A stretch of 64,000 nucleotides of DNA from Cunninghamia lanceolata (GCA_027924645.1 BSBN01000297.1:9486001-9550000), one strand, 5' to 3'. Shown: positions 34,038-48,165, counted from the first letter of the stretch. The notes: generated from the letters alone by a model not told the origin. Made by a program: numbers and translations.

Positions 34038-36763
34038 TGTTGGAGTCCAGGACAACACTGAGAGGGGGGTGAATCAGTGTTGTGAAAACTTTTAACTTTT
34101 TGCAACTTTTAAATTGACAAGACAAAGAGAAATAAGGACATCAATAATTTGTTAAACACAAATGTACAAGTATGAATTAACACAAGATATGAGACCAAGA
34201 CACAAAAGATTATATGAGAGGAAAACCCTCCTGGGATAGAAAAACCTCTCAAAATTGCCTCACTGGCTTATTAAAAAATTCACTGGTTGCAAATAGGTCT
34301 CACTGACCAAAGAAGCTTCATTAGCTTTACAAAATGCCTCACTAGCATACACTATGCCTCACGAGCTGATACAACCACCATCAAAACAATACAAAAATAC
34401 AGAGGGTTTCTCTGTTTCAATACAAACCCCCAAATTTGCATATCTCTTTGCAATCACATTGCATTTCATTCTCTACAAAAATCAATTCACCTAATTTAAA
34501 TTATCTCTGCACAAATTAATTCACCGGATACATAATCATTTGCATATTATCTTCATGGTTCAATCTATAAGTTTATTGCATGATGTCTTCATACTGTGTT
34601 TGATCCATTCCTGCACAAACATGTTCTCACATACAATATCATGATTCATCTATAAAATATCTTCATCACTTCATATTGATCCACATCACAACTCTAACAT
34701 AAAAAGCACCTGTAAAACCAATATCTATGAGATGACCATTCATATTCTTCTTTGCATAATCATTTTCACCCTGCAAGAAAAATAAAATCAATCTTTGAAA
34801 AGACCATTCCCTTTCCTCTCTCTCTATATATTCATCTTCACAACCATACAAATTCCTTTTTCCAAAACTTCAATCTACAAAAATTAATCTTTTGATATAT
34901 TCCTCTCCTCTTCTTCAAACTCTTCATCTCCTCTACATAAAAAAATCATTCACCTGTAATAAAATTTTTTAATGACCCTGCATATATATTTTCAACCTCA
35001 TCAACCTTTTCATCTTCTCCAAAATAAAATACCATAAATGATATCCTTTAAACAAAATCTTCAATCAATTCATCTTCTCTGTATCTTCAAAAATAAATCA
35101 ATTTGCCCTATTTATCATTCATCTTCCTGCATAAAAATCTTCAAAAATAATCTTTTCAATTTGGTCTCTTATTCAGAATTAATCTTCTTCATAATTCTTA
35201 TATATTACTCTCAAAGAGAATAATATCTTTAAAAAGAAACTTGCACCCTTTTAAAATAAAATTCCATCCTTTTTGGTTCCTACCCTGAGATGTAAAAAAT
35301 AGAAAGGAATCACAAAAAGATCTTAAAAAAAATCTTAAAAAATCCTCAAAAACTCCCTTGTAACCGGGCTAAAAATAGCCCATCAAAAGGCTTTATTGCA
35401 GTTATGACAGCCTAATGACCGTCAAAATAGGAGATAAACAAAAAGTTTCTAAATTTGAATATAAGCCATCGATAGGCCTTAAGCACGCTCAATAAGATTT
35501 GAAATATAACCATTGATTGAGTTTTGGCGCTCATACGTCCATAGAGAAAACCTGCGGATTCGATGGCATTACAAGGGGCCAGTCACATTAGATGTATTAA
35601 CACCCCTTTGGTAGATTGTGTTAAGTGGGATGACCTCCAATAATAGGTCAACAGCATTTCAAAACAAAAAGAGTGTTTAGATAGTGATGTGCATCATCTA
35701 GGTCTTTAGTTTTAGTCTTACAATAACTTTAGAAGTGAGTTTTAGGGTTTGGTTTCAAAAACCCTAACCTAAACACATGGATACCAAACCAAGGTTATTC
35801 AGCATTGAACAATCAAAAGATATTTAGTATAGAGGTCCTAAATGTAAATGAACATCAACAAGTGTTCTTTTGAATTATGAACATGAACAACTTTTAAGGT
35901 AACCAATCATTAAAATGTTACAATCAACCTTTGATATCTCTGCATTTGATGTTTTTGCATGAGTAATCACATCAACATCATTTTCAAAAATTTGACCAAG
36001 TCTCCAAGATGTTTCTACAACATTCAAATACCATTTAAACCTCCATCATTTCAAAAACAATCTAACATAGTAAATACCACACTTCTTAGTTACCACACTT
36101 CACGAAACCATCTGTCATCATAACAAACTATAAACAAAAACACCAAGATGATCAATAAGGTCAACAACCTCAAATACATGAATCTTGTATATGAATGCAC
36201 AAGAAATGCATGAAAGCACAAAAGAACATGAAACAACTCCAAACAATATTATGAGCCCATAATCAACTCATGTGAACAATTTTTTGTCATTTTCACATCA
36301 AGGTAACATAACTTATATCTAAGCACATATATCAACTGATGACATCACCTATCTTCAAGCAAGTTTCTTATCTTTTTGAAGCAACCATCACTACTGTGAT
36401 CCTTATATGAAGTAGCTCTTGATTATTACTGACAGATGAAGACTTGAACATTTCTAAACCATCTTGAATATCAAACCATCTTCTTCAAGTGATGCCTCTT
36501 GTTAAAGCATGAAGAAAGTAAATCCAATACAAACAAGTTAGTATCAATATCTTATACGAGCATCAACAATTGATGTGATCAAGCTAATCAAACAAGTCCT
36601 GTCCTAAACACCAAACATCAAGAACATGAGTATTCATCCTAAGGCAAGCATGAAGATATCCTGATCAAATGAACACATCCTGCCATATGAAGAAAGATCA
36701 CCATATATGCATCATCATCAACACAACACCTTTTTGACATCAATGACAATCAATATCAATCAA
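34038..36763 (-). repeat. LTR 1 of the Copia array (3' LTR of the left element)
   Basis: Plus-strand reading runs from TGTTGGAGTCCAGGAC to TATCAATCA, 2,726 bp. Near its left end a CCTCACTGGC-like motif recurs about every 20 bp (34257-34365). Confidence 0.85.
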
Positions 36764-36775
36764 TCTCCCCCTTTG
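36764..36775 (-). other. Polypurine tract of the left Copia element
   Basis: Minus strand AAAGGGGGAGAT abuts LTR 1. Further purine tracts occur at about 36812-36823 and 36856-36863, so the priming site is slightly ambiguous. Confidence 0.65.
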
Positions 36776-37861
36776 TCATTGATGGCAAAACTATATGATT
36801 CATTTCTCTTTCTCCCCCTTTTTGACATCTGATGACAAAGACACAAATCTATTTGTTCCCCCTGTGTTGAAGTGCACAAACAAATCACTGCTCATAAATA
36901 TTACTGACAAGGACAAACATCACTATTACACCATCTGTACAAAAAAAACCACTGTCCTACTAGAATGAAACATGTATGTCAATCTTAACAAAATACCACT
37001 TCTTGACACAATACCAATATGAAGATGAAGATGAAAACTGACAAGTCTCTGCAATCAAATATCAACTCCTTTGATATAACTTATATGAATTTGAACTCTA
37101 TGATGCAAAGATGTCATAAACATGTCAAAACGCGTGATGAATAACATTACAAGCAAAAATCATGAAGACTACTATTCACAACACATGATGACATGATGAT
37201 CACTCTTGAGAAGACCTTGCCAAGACTTCCATGATAGTGACAACAAGATCAATCAATCACATTACCATTATCATCTACCATTGCTGATTCAAGACACACC
37301 TTTAACTACCTCTAATTAATAGAAGAACTTGATGAAATACAAGGCATCACCATCAATGTCATAGCTTGCAGAAGTTCAACTTACACATACCTTTCTAAAA
37401 CATATTAATGAGGAAGATCATCAAAGAAATATGTCAGATTATCACACCAAGAACCCTTCCAAATGATCGTGATTTAACATCTAGTCCACCATCTTCTTTT
37501 GACACTATCTCTAATTCATCTGAGAGCTCCAATTCTCATGCAAGACGCATGGCTCAAAACACATGATCAAAAATACATGAAGATTAATATCAAGAACATC
37601 TGAATTGCAATAACATGACAACTCATCCTTTGTAAGTACCAACATGATATGAACAAGATATAAATAGGATCACCTATAAACCAAGTCACTAAAGATCTTC
37701 AAGCTCTTAGTGCATTGAACCTTTGAATATCTTATCAACATCTTGTATACATTATGATGTCATGAACCATTGATCACATGTTTCACTGACATACACCTCC
37801 TGAAAATTCTTGGGGATAATTGATAGGACATGAACAACTCCCCCTAACTTCATGCTATATG
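36776..37861. other. Non-coding 3' interior of the left Copia element
   Basis: About 1.1 kb lies between the gag end and the purine tract, where pol should be. It has no coding motifs. The equivalent stretch in the right element is 42184-43263. Confidence 0.6.
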
Positions 37862-39471
37862 TTATGCCACAGATGATGTAACTTGTGTAAGATACACAAG
37901 TTTAGAATCTGTACTCTTTTGCCTTTGTTTCAATGTCCAAACTTTCATCGGTACTTTCTTCCTTCAAACTTTTTCAGCATCTATTCTTTTCAACCTTTTC
38001 AAATCAGGTGATGTATTTCTGCAACTATGTGCTTTATGACCAAGAGAGTTACAATTATAACAAATTATATTGTAATCATAATCAAATGATTAATAATAGA
38101 TTTTTGACATCATTTGAGCATTTATGTTATGCTTCCATGCAGGATCATACCTTCTATGCATTTTATAGTTTATTTGTATGTAACCAACATTATTACAATT
38201 TTAACATACAAGGTTAGTATTCCTTGTACAATCAACTACTTTGTGTCCAAAATGATTACAGGTATAACAATAACCATTAAATGAATAATTATACCTATAC
38301 ATAAATGCATGTCTTACTGGAGTAGTTCTTCTGAAATTTCTTCTTTGATTGTGAATTTTTACAAACTCATCTCTGGTTTTCTCCTCAACTTCACTCTTCT
38401 TTTTACCTTTAGGAGTAGCTACATGATGACTTAAATCAATTTTCCTTCTAGAAGTCACTCTGACTTTGGAACACTCTCCTTCTTCATAACTAAGTCCAGT
38501 AGTGTCTCTATGTTGTTTTCATTTACCCAGTATCTCATGTAACTTGCTTGTGCTCTATTCAAATTTTAGATTCTTTTCCAACTGCTTCTTAGCATCCTCA
38601 AGATTATTTTTTAAAGAGATTATTTCTCCTTCAAGATTTTGACATTCAACTATTTTAGATTTCAACTTAGACTTTATTACATCATCTATCCTCTTAGCTT
38701 CCTCAACCTCTATCTTCAGACTAATGATTAACTTATCTGATTCACCTACTTGTTTTCTCAAATCTATAATCATATTTCAAGCATCTTCAAGGTCTGAAAG
38801 TGCTCTATTTTTTAAGTCTTTTTCTTGTTGTAGCTATAACTTTAATTTCTAGTTCTCCTTCTTATATTTCTTGAGTTCACTAGAGCACATATGAGGTCTC
38901 CTTCTACATCAACCTCATATTCTTGTTCATCATATTCTTGATCATTATCACTTATAATATTAGCTTCTTGTGAGATAGATTGGACCTCAACTCCTTCATG
39001 TGAATGTCTTCTATCATTGTCACTCTTTTGAGATAACAAGTTGTACTCTACTTCAATTTCAAATGCATCACCTTGATAGATTCTAATCAATTCCCTCCAC
39101 ATATCCTAAGCTATATCACAATGCATAACTTTACATGAAATTTGATTAGATAATCCGGATAAAATAGCCTTCTTTGCAGTGCCATTATATTCGTAAGCCT
39201 CTTTATTATTTGTATCATTAGGTGATAGAGAGGAAATAAAATAACCATTCTCAACAGACATCCATACAACATATCCTAATGAAAATAGATAGGATTACAT
39301 CCTAAAACACCAAACAGAGAAGTCTGAACCATCAAAGAAAGGAACATCTTGTGAAACATTTTTTATATCAACTAATTATATACCAACATCTGAATTTGAT
39401 ACAGACTACACATTCTGATCAAAATGAGACTTGACATTTCTAATATTCTTATTTCTTTTGGAGTTACCCAT
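37862..39471 (-). pseudogene. Copia gag remnant, left element
   Basis: Starts MGNSKRNKNIRNVKSHFDQN at 39471. A UBN2-type gag core follows (PFFDGSDFSVWCFRM; SLGYVVWMSVENGY; KEAYEYNGTAKKAILSGL; DMWRELIRIYQGD), then an acidic segment, a coiled coil (LIISLKIEVEEAKRIDDVIK, ECQNLEGEI) and a basic region. It ends in three CCHC knuckles: CYTCNHFGHKVVDC intact, the second broken by stops and Cys loss, the third CYNCNSLGHKAHSC intact. One frameshift near 38790-38840 and several TAG/TAA stops inactivate it. Gag would package element RNA into virus-like particles. No protease follows. Confidence 0.8.
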
Positions 39472-39525
39472 GGTACTCCACCCTCAAGACCTACCCAAGC
39501 CAATTAGACTTCTATAGGGAACCTA

Positions 39526-39537
39526 GCTCTGATACCA
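39526..39537 (-). other. Primer-binding site of the left Copia element
   Basis: Minus strand TGGTATCAGAGC, two bases inside LTR 2. Perfect initiator-Met type. Confidence 0.9.
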
Positions 39538-39539
39538 CT

Positions 39540-42170
39540 TGTTGAAGTCCAGGACAACACTGAGAGGGGGGGGTGAATCAGTGTTGTGAAAAATTTTAAC
39601 TTTTTGGAACTTTTAAATTTACAAGACAAAGAGAAATGAGGACATCAATAATTCGTTAAACACAAATGTACAAGTATGAATTAACACAAGATATGAGACC
39701 AAGACACAAAAGATTATATGAGAGGAAAACCGTCTTGGGGTAGAAAAACCTCTCAAAATTGCCTCACTAGCTTATTGAAAACCTCACTGGTTACAAATAG
39801 GTCTCATTGACCAAGGAAGCTTCACTAGCTTTACAAAATCCCTCACTGGCATACATTGTGCCTCACTAGCTGATACAACCACCATCAAAACAATACAAAA
39901 ATACAAAGGGTTTCTCTATTTCAATATAAAACCCTTGAATTTGCATATCTCATTGTAATCACACTGCATTTCATTCTCTACAAAGTTCAATTCACTTGAT
40001 TCAAATTATCTCTACACAAATTAATTCACCTGATGCATAATCATTTGCATATTATCTTCATGGTTCAATCTGTAAGTTTATTGCATGATGTCTTCATACT
40101 GTGTTTGATCCATTCCTGCACAAACATGATCTCACATACAATATCATGATTCATCTATAAAATATCTTCAAAACTGCATATTGATCCACATCAAACCTCT
40201 AACATACAAAGCACCTGCAAAACCAATATATATGATATGACCATTCATATTCTTCTTCTGCATAAACATTTTCATCCTGCTAGAAAAATAAAATCAATCT
40301 TTGAAAAGACCATTCCCTTTCCTCTCTCTCTCTCTCTCTGTATATTCATCTTCACAACCATACTAATTCCTTTTTCCAAAACTTCAATCTAGAAAAAATA
40401 ATCTTTTGATATATTCCTCTCCTCTTCTTCAAACTCTTCATCTCCTCTACATAAAAAAATCATTCACCTGTAATAAAAAAAATTAATGACCCTATATATA
40501 TATTTTCAACCTCATCAATCAATTCATCTTATCTATATCTTCAAAAATAATTTTTTCAATTTGTTCTCTTATTCAGAATTAATCTTTTTCATAATTCTTA
40601 TATATTACTCTCAAAGAGAATAATATCTTTAAAAAGAAACTTTCCCCCTTTTAAAATAAAATTCCATCCTTTTTGGTTCCTGCCCCAAGATGTAAAAAAT
40701 AGAAAGGAATCTCAAAAAGATCTTTAAGAAAAACATCTTTAAAAATCCTCAATCTAGCTCCCTTGTAACCGAGATAAGAATAGCCTATCAAAAAGATTTA
40801 TCTGCAGTTATGATAGTCTAATGACCATCAAAATAGGAGATAAACAAAAAGTTTCTAAATTTGAATATAAGCCATCGATAGGCCTAAAGTGCGCTCAATA
40901 AGATTTGAAAGATAACCATTGATTGAGTTTTGGCACTCCTGTGGCCATAGAGAAAACCTATGGAGTCGATAGCATTACAAGGGGCCGATCACATTAGACG
41001 TATTAACACCCCTTTGGCAAGTCGTGTTAAGTGGGATGACCTCCATTAATAGGTCAACAACATTAAAAAAAAAAAGAGCATTTACATAGTGACATGCAGC
41101 ATCTAGGTCTTTCGTTTTAGCCTTAGAATAACTTTAGAAGTTAGTTTTAGGGTTTGGTTTCAAAAACCCTAACCTAAACACATGGATACCAAACCAAGGT
41201 TATTCACCATTGAATAATCAAAAGATATTGAGTAGTATAGATGTCCTAAATGTGAATGAGCATCAACAAGTGTTCTTTTGAATTATGAACATGAACAACT
41301 TTTAAGGTAACCTAATCATTAAAATGTTACCATCAACCCTTTATATCTCTGCATTTGATGTTTTTGCATGAGTAATCACATCAACATCATTTTCAAAAAT
41401 GTGACAAAGTCTCCAAGATGTTTCTGCAACTTTCAAATACCATTCAAACCTCCATCATTTCAAAAATAATCTATCATAGTAACTACCACACTTCTTAGCT
41501 ACCACACTTCACAAAACCATCTGTCATCATAACAAACTATATACAAAGACACCAATATGATCAATAAGATCAACAACCTCAAATACATGAATCTTGTATA
41601 TGAATGCACAAGAAATGCATGAAAGCACACAAGAATGTCAAACAACTCTAAACAATATTATGAGCCCATAATCAACTCCTGTGAACAATATTTTGTCATT
41701 TTCACATCAGCCAACATAACTTATATCTAAGCACATATATCAACTGATTACATCACCTATCATCAAGCAAGTTTCTTATCTTTTTAAAGCAACCATCACT
41801 AATGTGATCCTTATATGAAGCAACTCTTGAATATTACTGACAGATGAAGACTTGAATATTTCTAAACCATCTTGAAGATCTAACCATCTTCTTTAGATGA
41901 TGCCTCCTGTTGAAGCATGAAGAAAGTAAATCCAATACAAACAAGTTAGTATCAATATATTATGTGAGCATCAACAATTTATGTGATCAAGCTGATCAAA
42001 CAAGTCCTATCACAAACACCAAACATCAAGAACATGAGTATCCATCTTGAGACAAGCATGAAGATATTCTAATCAAATGAACACATCCTGCCATATGAAG
42101 AAAGATAACCATATCTAGATCATCATCAACTCAACGCCTTTTTGAAATCAATGACAATCAATCTTCATCA
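39540..42170 (-). repeat. LTR 2, shared by both Copia elements
   Basis: 2,631 bp, TGTTGAAGTCC...TCTTCATCA on the plus strand. It is shorter than the other two because about 100 bp are missing near 40520 (between CCTCATCAATC and AATTCATCTT). It carries a CT microsatellite (40321-40339) lengthened relative to its sisters. Confidence 0.85.
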
Positions 42171-42183
42171 ATCTCCCCCTTTG
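42171..42183 (-). other. Polypurine tract of the right Copia element
   Basis: Minus strand CAAAGGGGGAGAT abuts LTR 2. Confidence 0.65.
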
Positions 42184-43263
42184 TCATTGATGGCAAAACT
42201 ATATGATGTATTTTCTCTTTCTCCCCCTTTTTGACATCTAATGACAAAGACACAAATCTATTTGCTCCCCCTGTGTTGAAGTACACAAACAAATCACCAC
42301 TCATAAATATCACTAACAAGGACAAACATCACTGTTACACCATTTGCACAAAAAAATACTATCCTGCTAGAATGAAACATGTATGTCAACCTTAACAAAA
42401 TACCATTTCTTGACATAATACCAATATGAAGATGAAGATGAAAACTGACAAATCCTTGCAATAAAATATCAACTCTTTTGATATAACATATGAACTTGAA
42501 CTCTATGCAAAGATGTCATAAACACATCAACACTTATGATGAATAACATTATAGGAAAAAATCATGAAGACTACTATTCACAACACATGATGATATGATG
42601 ACCACTCTTGAGAAGACCTTTCTAAGACTTCCATGATATTGATAAAAAGATCAATCAATCACATTACCGTTATCATCTGTCATTGCTGATTCAAGACACA
42701 CCTTTAACTGCCTTTGATAAACTAAAGAACTTGATGAAATACAAGGCACCACCATCAATGTCATAGCTAGAAGAACTTCAACTTACACATACCTTTCTGA
42801 AACATATTAATGAGGAAGATCATCAAAGAAATATGTCAGATTATCACATCAATAACCCTTCCAAATGATCATGATTTAACATCTAGTCCACCATCTTCTT
42901 TTGACACTATCTCCAATCCACCTGAAAGCTGTAATTCTCATGCAAGACGCATGGCTCAAAACACATGATCAAAAATACATGAAGATTAATACCAAGAACA
43001 TTTGAATTGCAATAACATGACAACTCATCCTTTGTAAGTACCAACATGATATGAACAAGATATAAATAGGATCACCTATAAACCAAGTCACTAAACATCA
43101 TCAAGCTCTTTGTGCATTGAACCTTTGAATATCTTATCGACATCTTGTATACATTATGATGTCATGAACCATTGATCACCTGTTTCACTGACATACACCT
43201 CCTAAACCTTCTTGGGGATAATTGATAGGACATGAACAACTCCCCCTAACTTCATGCCATATG
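42184..43263. other. Non-coding 3' interior of the right Copia element
   Basis: Collinear with 36776-37861. No pol motifs. Confidence 0.6.
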
Positions 43264-44870
43264 TTATGCCACTAATGATGTAACTTGTGCAAGATGCACA
43301 ACTTTAGAATTTGTACTCTTTTTCCTTTGTTTTAATCTCCAAACTTTCACAGGTTCTTTTTTCCTCCAAAATTTTCTAGCTTCGATCATTTTCAACCTTT
43401 TTAAATCAGGTGATGTATTTCTGCAACTATGTGCTTTATGGCCAAGAGAGTTGCAATTATAAAAAATTATATTGTAATCATAACCAAATGATTGATAATA
43501 CGTTTTTGATATCCTTTGAGCATTTATGTTATGATTCCATGCAGGATCATACCTTCTATGCATTTTACAGTTTCTTTGTATGTGACCAACATTATTGCAC
43601 TTGTAACATACAAGGTTAGTATTCCTTCTGCAATCAACTGCTTTATGTCCATAATGATTACGGGTATAACAGTAACCATTAAATGAATAATTATACCTGT
43701 ATATATATGCATGTCTTACTGGAGTAGTTCTTCTAAAATTTCTTCTTTGATTGTGCATTTTTACAAACTCATCTTTGGTTTTCTCCTCAACTTCACTCTT
43801 GTTTTTACCTTTAGGAGCAGCTACATGATGACTTAAATCAATTTTCCTTCTGGAAGTCGCTCTAACTTTGGAACACTCTCCTTCTTCATAACCAAGACCA
43901 GTAGTGTCTCTATGTTGGTTTTGTTTACCCAACATCTCATGTAACTTGCTTGTGCTCTCTTCAAATTTTAGATTCTTTTCCATCTGCTTCTTAGCATCCT
44001 CAAGATTTTTTTTAAAGAGTTTATTTCTCCTTCAAGCTTTTGACATTCAACTATTTTAGATTTCAACTCAGACTTTATTACATCATCTATCCTCTTAGCT
44101 TCCTCAACCTCTGTCTTCAGACTGGTAATTAACTTATCTAATTCACCTACTTGTTTTCTCAAATCTATAATCAGATTTCTAGCATCTTGAAGGTCTAAAA
44201 GTGCTCTATTTTTTAAGTCTTTTTCTTGTTGTAGCTGCAACTTCAATTTCTAGTTCTCCTTATATTTCTTGAGTTCACTTAGAGAACATACGAGCTCTCC
44301 TTCTATATCAACCTCATATTCTTGTTCATCATATTCCTAATCATTATCACTTATAATATTAGCTTTTAGTGAGACAGATTAGACCTCAACTCATTCATGC
44401 GAATGTCTTCTATCATTGTCACTCTTCTGAGATAACAAGTTGTACTCTCCTTTAATTTCAAATGCATCACCTTGATAGATTCTAATCAATTCCCTCCACA
44501 TATCCTGAGTTCTATCACAATGCATAACTTTACATGAAATTTGATTAGATAATCTAGATAAAATAGCCTTCTTTGTAGTGTCATTGTATTCTTAAGCCTC
44601 TTTATTACTTGTATCATTAGGTGATGGAGAGAAAATAAAATAACCATTCTCAACAGGCATCCATACACCATATCCTAATGAAAATAGATATGCTTGCATC
44701 CTAAATCACCAAACAAAGAAGTCTGAACCATCAAAGAAAGGAACATTTTGTGAAACATTTTATATATCAACTAATTGTATACCAACATCTAAATTTGTTA
44801 TAGACTGCACCTTTTGATCATAATGAGACTTGACATTTCTCATGTTCTTATTTCTTTTGCACTTACCCAT
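43264..44870 (-). pseudogene. Copia gag remnant, right element
   Basis: Same architecture as the left copy. ATG at 44870 leads into the UBN2-type core and a coiled coil (44246-43990: LITSLKTEVEEAKRIDDVIK, ECQKLEGEINSLKK). A one-base loss in the T-run near 44007-44014 shifts the frame. The 239-residue open C-terminal part has a basic region and three knuckles: CYTRNHYGHKAVDC (one Cys is Arg), CYKCNNVGHIQRNC intact, FYNCNSLGHKAHSC (first Cys is Phe). The broken knuckles differ from those broken in the left copy, so the two decayed independently. No protease or pol follows. Confidence 0.82.
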
Positions 44871-44923
44871 GGTACTCCACCCTCAAGACCTACCCAATCT
44901 GATTAGACTTCTATACGGAACCT

Positions 44924-44936
44924 GGCTCTGATACCA
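44924..44936 (-). other. Primer-binding site of the right Copia element
   Basis: Minus strand TGGTATCAGAGCC, 13 bases, two bases from LTR 3. Confidence 0.92.
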
Positions 44937-44938
44937 CT

Positions 44939-47680
44939 TGTTTGAGTCCAGGACAACACTGAGAGTGGGGGGTGAATTAGTGTTGTGAAAACCTTCAAAT
45001 TTTTGCAACTTTTAGATTTACAAGACAAAGAGAAATGAGGACATCAGTAATTCGTTAAACACAAATGTACAGGTATGAATTAACACAAGATATGAGACTA
45101 AGATAAAAAAGATTATACAAGAGGAAAACCCTCTTGGGGTAGAAAAACCTTTTAAAATTGCCTCACTAGCTTATTAAAAACCTCACTGGTTACAAATAGG
45201 TCTCATTGACCAAGGAAGCTTCACTAGCCTTACAAAATACCTCACTAGCATACACCATGCCTCATTGGCTGATACAACCACCATCAAAACAATACAAAAA
45301 TATAGAGGGTTTCTCTATTTCAATACAAACCCCTAAATTTGCATATCTCTTTGCAATCACACTTCATTTCATTCTCTGCAAAAATCAATTCACCTGATTT
45401 AGATTATCTCTACACAAATTAATTCACCTGATGGATAATCATTTGTATATTATCTTCATGGTTCAATCTGTAAGTTTATTGCATGATTTCTTCATACTAT
45501 GTTTGATCCATTCCTGCACAAACATGATCTCACATACAATCTAATGATTCATCTGTAAAATATCTTCAACACTGCATATTGATCCAGATCACAACTCTAA
45601 CATACAAAGCACCTGCACAACCAATATATATGAGATGACCATTCATATTCTTCTTCTGCATAAACATTTTCATCCTACAAGAAAAATAAAATTAATCTTT
45701 GAAAAGACCATTCCCTTTCCTCTCTCTCTGTATATTCATCTTCACAACCATACAAATTCCTTTTTCCAAAACTTCAATCTGCAAAAATTAATCTTTAGAT
45801 ATATTCCTCTCCTCTTCTTCAAACTCTTCATCTCCTCTGCATAAAAAATTCATTCACCTGTAATAAAAATTTTATCCTGCATATATATTTTCAACCTCAT
45901 CAATCTTTTCATCTTCTCCAAAATAAAATACCATAAATGATATCTTTTACACAAAATCTTCAATCAATTCATCTTCTCTGTATCTTCAAAAACAAATTAA
46001 TCTGCCTTGTTTATCATTCATCTTCCTACATAAAAATCTTCAATAATAATCTTTTCAATTTGGTCTCTTATTTAGAATTAATCTTCTTCATAATTCTTAT
46101 ATATTACTCTCAAAGAGAATAATATCTTTAAAAATAAACTTGCCCCCTTTTAAAATAAAATTCTATCCTTTTTGGTTCCTACCCTGAGATGTAAAAAAAT
46201 AGAAAGGAATCTCAAAAAGATCTTAAAAAAAACATCTTTAAAAATCCTCAAAAACTCCCTTGTAACTAGGGTAAAAATAGCCTATCAAAAAGCTTTATCT
46301 GTAGTTACGATAGTCTAATGACTGTTAAAATAGGAGATAAACAAAAAGTTTCTAAATTTGAATGTCATTGATAGGTCTAAAGTGCGCTCAATAAGATTTG
46401 AAATATAACTGTTGATTGAGTTTTGGCACTCATGCGCCCATAGAGAAAACATGTGGAGTCGATAGCATTACAAGGGGCTGTTCACATTAGATGTATTAAC
46501 ACCCCTTTGGTAGGTCGTGTTAAGTGGGATGACCTCCAATTATATAACAACATTTTAAAACAAAAAGAGCATGTAGATAGTGACGTACAACATCTAGGTC
46601 TTTAGTTTTAGCATTAGAATAACTTTAGAAGTTAGTTTTAGGGTTTGGTTTCAGAAACCCTAACCTGAACACATGGATACCAAACCAAGGTTATTCACCA
46701 TTGAACAATCAAAATATATTGAGTAGTACAGAGGTCCTAAATGTGAATGAGCATCAACAAGTATTCTTTTGAGTTATAAACATGAATAACTTTTAAGGTA
46801 ACCCAATCATTAAAATGTTACCATCAACCTTTGATATCTCTACATTTGATTTTTTTACATGATTAATCACATCAATATCATTTTCAAAAATGTGACCAAG
46901 TCTCCAAGATGTTTCTACAACTTTCAAATACCATTCAAACCTCCATCATTTCAGAAACAACCTATCATAGTAACTACCATACTTATTAGCTACCACACTT
47001 CACAAAACCATTTGTCATCATAACAAACTATATACAAAGACACCAAGATGATCAATAGGTCAACGACCTCAAATACATGAATCTTCTATATGAATTCAAA
47101 AGAAATGCATGAAAGCACACAAGAACATGAAACAACTCCAAACAATATTATGAGCCCATAATCAACTCCTGTGAACAACATTTTGTCATTTTCACATCAA
47201 CCAACATAACTTATATTTGAGCACATATATCAACTGATGACTTCATCTATTCTCTAGCAAGTTTCTTATCTTTTTGAAGCAACCATCACTACTATGATCC
47301 TTATATGAAGCAGCTCCTGATTGTTACTGACAGATGAAGACTTGAATATTTCTAAACCATCTTGAAGATCTAAACATCTTCTTCAAGTGATGCCTTTTGT
47401 TGAAGCATGAAGAAAGTTAATCCAATACAAACAAGTTAGTATCAATATCTTATGTGAGAATCAACAATTGATGTGATCAAGCTGATCAAACAAGTCCGGT
47501 CATAAACACCAAACATCAAGAACATGAGTATCCATCCTGAGACAAGCATGAAGATATCCTGATCAAATGAACACATCCTGCCATATGAGAACACATCCTT
47601 CCATATGAAGAAACATCACCATATCTGCATCATCATCAACTCAACACCTTTTTGACATCAATGACAATCAATTTCCATCA
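44939..47680 (-). repeat. LTR 3 of the Copia array (5' LTR of the right element)
   Basis: 2,742 bp, plus-strand TGTTTGAGTCCAGG...TTTCCATCA. Followed by AAGAT. Confidence 0.85.
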
Positions 47681-48165
47681 AAGATATAGTCAACACTTTG
47701 TAGGTTAACTTGATCTTGTCTTTAGTAGATGACCTGAGAGTCAAGCACAGAAGTTGCCCATGATTTAGCAAACTTAGGAATCTCCTTCTAAACCCTTAAT
47801 CCCTTTTGTATTTCAATCAAACCTAGAATAATTTAGTACTAACCCAAAGGAGTTTAGGTTAAGACTAACCTAGGGTAAGTTAGAACTAGCAAAGAGTAAT
47901 TAGGTTCAGCTTTAGGATTAAGGTAAAATAGCTATAGGATTAGAGATCTAAACACATTGCTTTCTTCTATCGAATCCAGAGAAGATTATAAACAACATAG
48001 GCCCCTTGAAAAAACTGACACATCTACTACTCAAATACTCCAACACAACTATGATCCACCAAAAAGGGACCTTGGGGTAATTGAACATCATACAAGTTAC
48101 CTTTCAAGAATAGTAGAGTGATATTCATTCTACTTAGTGTTGATGTGCAAAACTAACCATCAACA
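47681..48165 (+). repeat. Right part of the LTR split by the Copia array
   Basis: Non-coding, ending AACTAACCATCAACA like the giant-LTR end (ACCACCATCAACA). With 33333-34037 it would make one LTR of about 1.2 kb. A primer-site-like sequence follows, so this LTR also begins another element. Confidence 0.5.

Larger units (their letters stand above)
34038..47680 (-). mobile_element. Tandem array of two Copia elements, LTR-internal-LTR-internal-LTR
   Basis: Three LTR copies (34038-36763, 39540-42170, 44939-47680) alternate with two near-identical interiors (36764-39539, 2,776 bp; 42171-44938, 2,768 bp). Everything is on the minus strand: each interior has a minus-strand initiator-Met primer site at its right end and a purine tract (plus-strand CTCCCCCTTT) at its left end. 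Both interiors encode only a gag-like protein, with no protease, RT or integrase. The central LTR serves both elements, the usual product of unequal recombination between LTRs. The LTR end motif CTGATTCACCCCCCTCTCAG (minus) and the long coiled-coil gag suggest the Maximus/SIRE lineage (inference). Confidence 0.88.

Noticed and set aside
43410..43619. Plus-strand frames opposite the gag copies (also 37933-38217)
   Set aside because: Antisense to zinc-knuckle gag sequence, appearing in both tandem units only because the units are duplicates.
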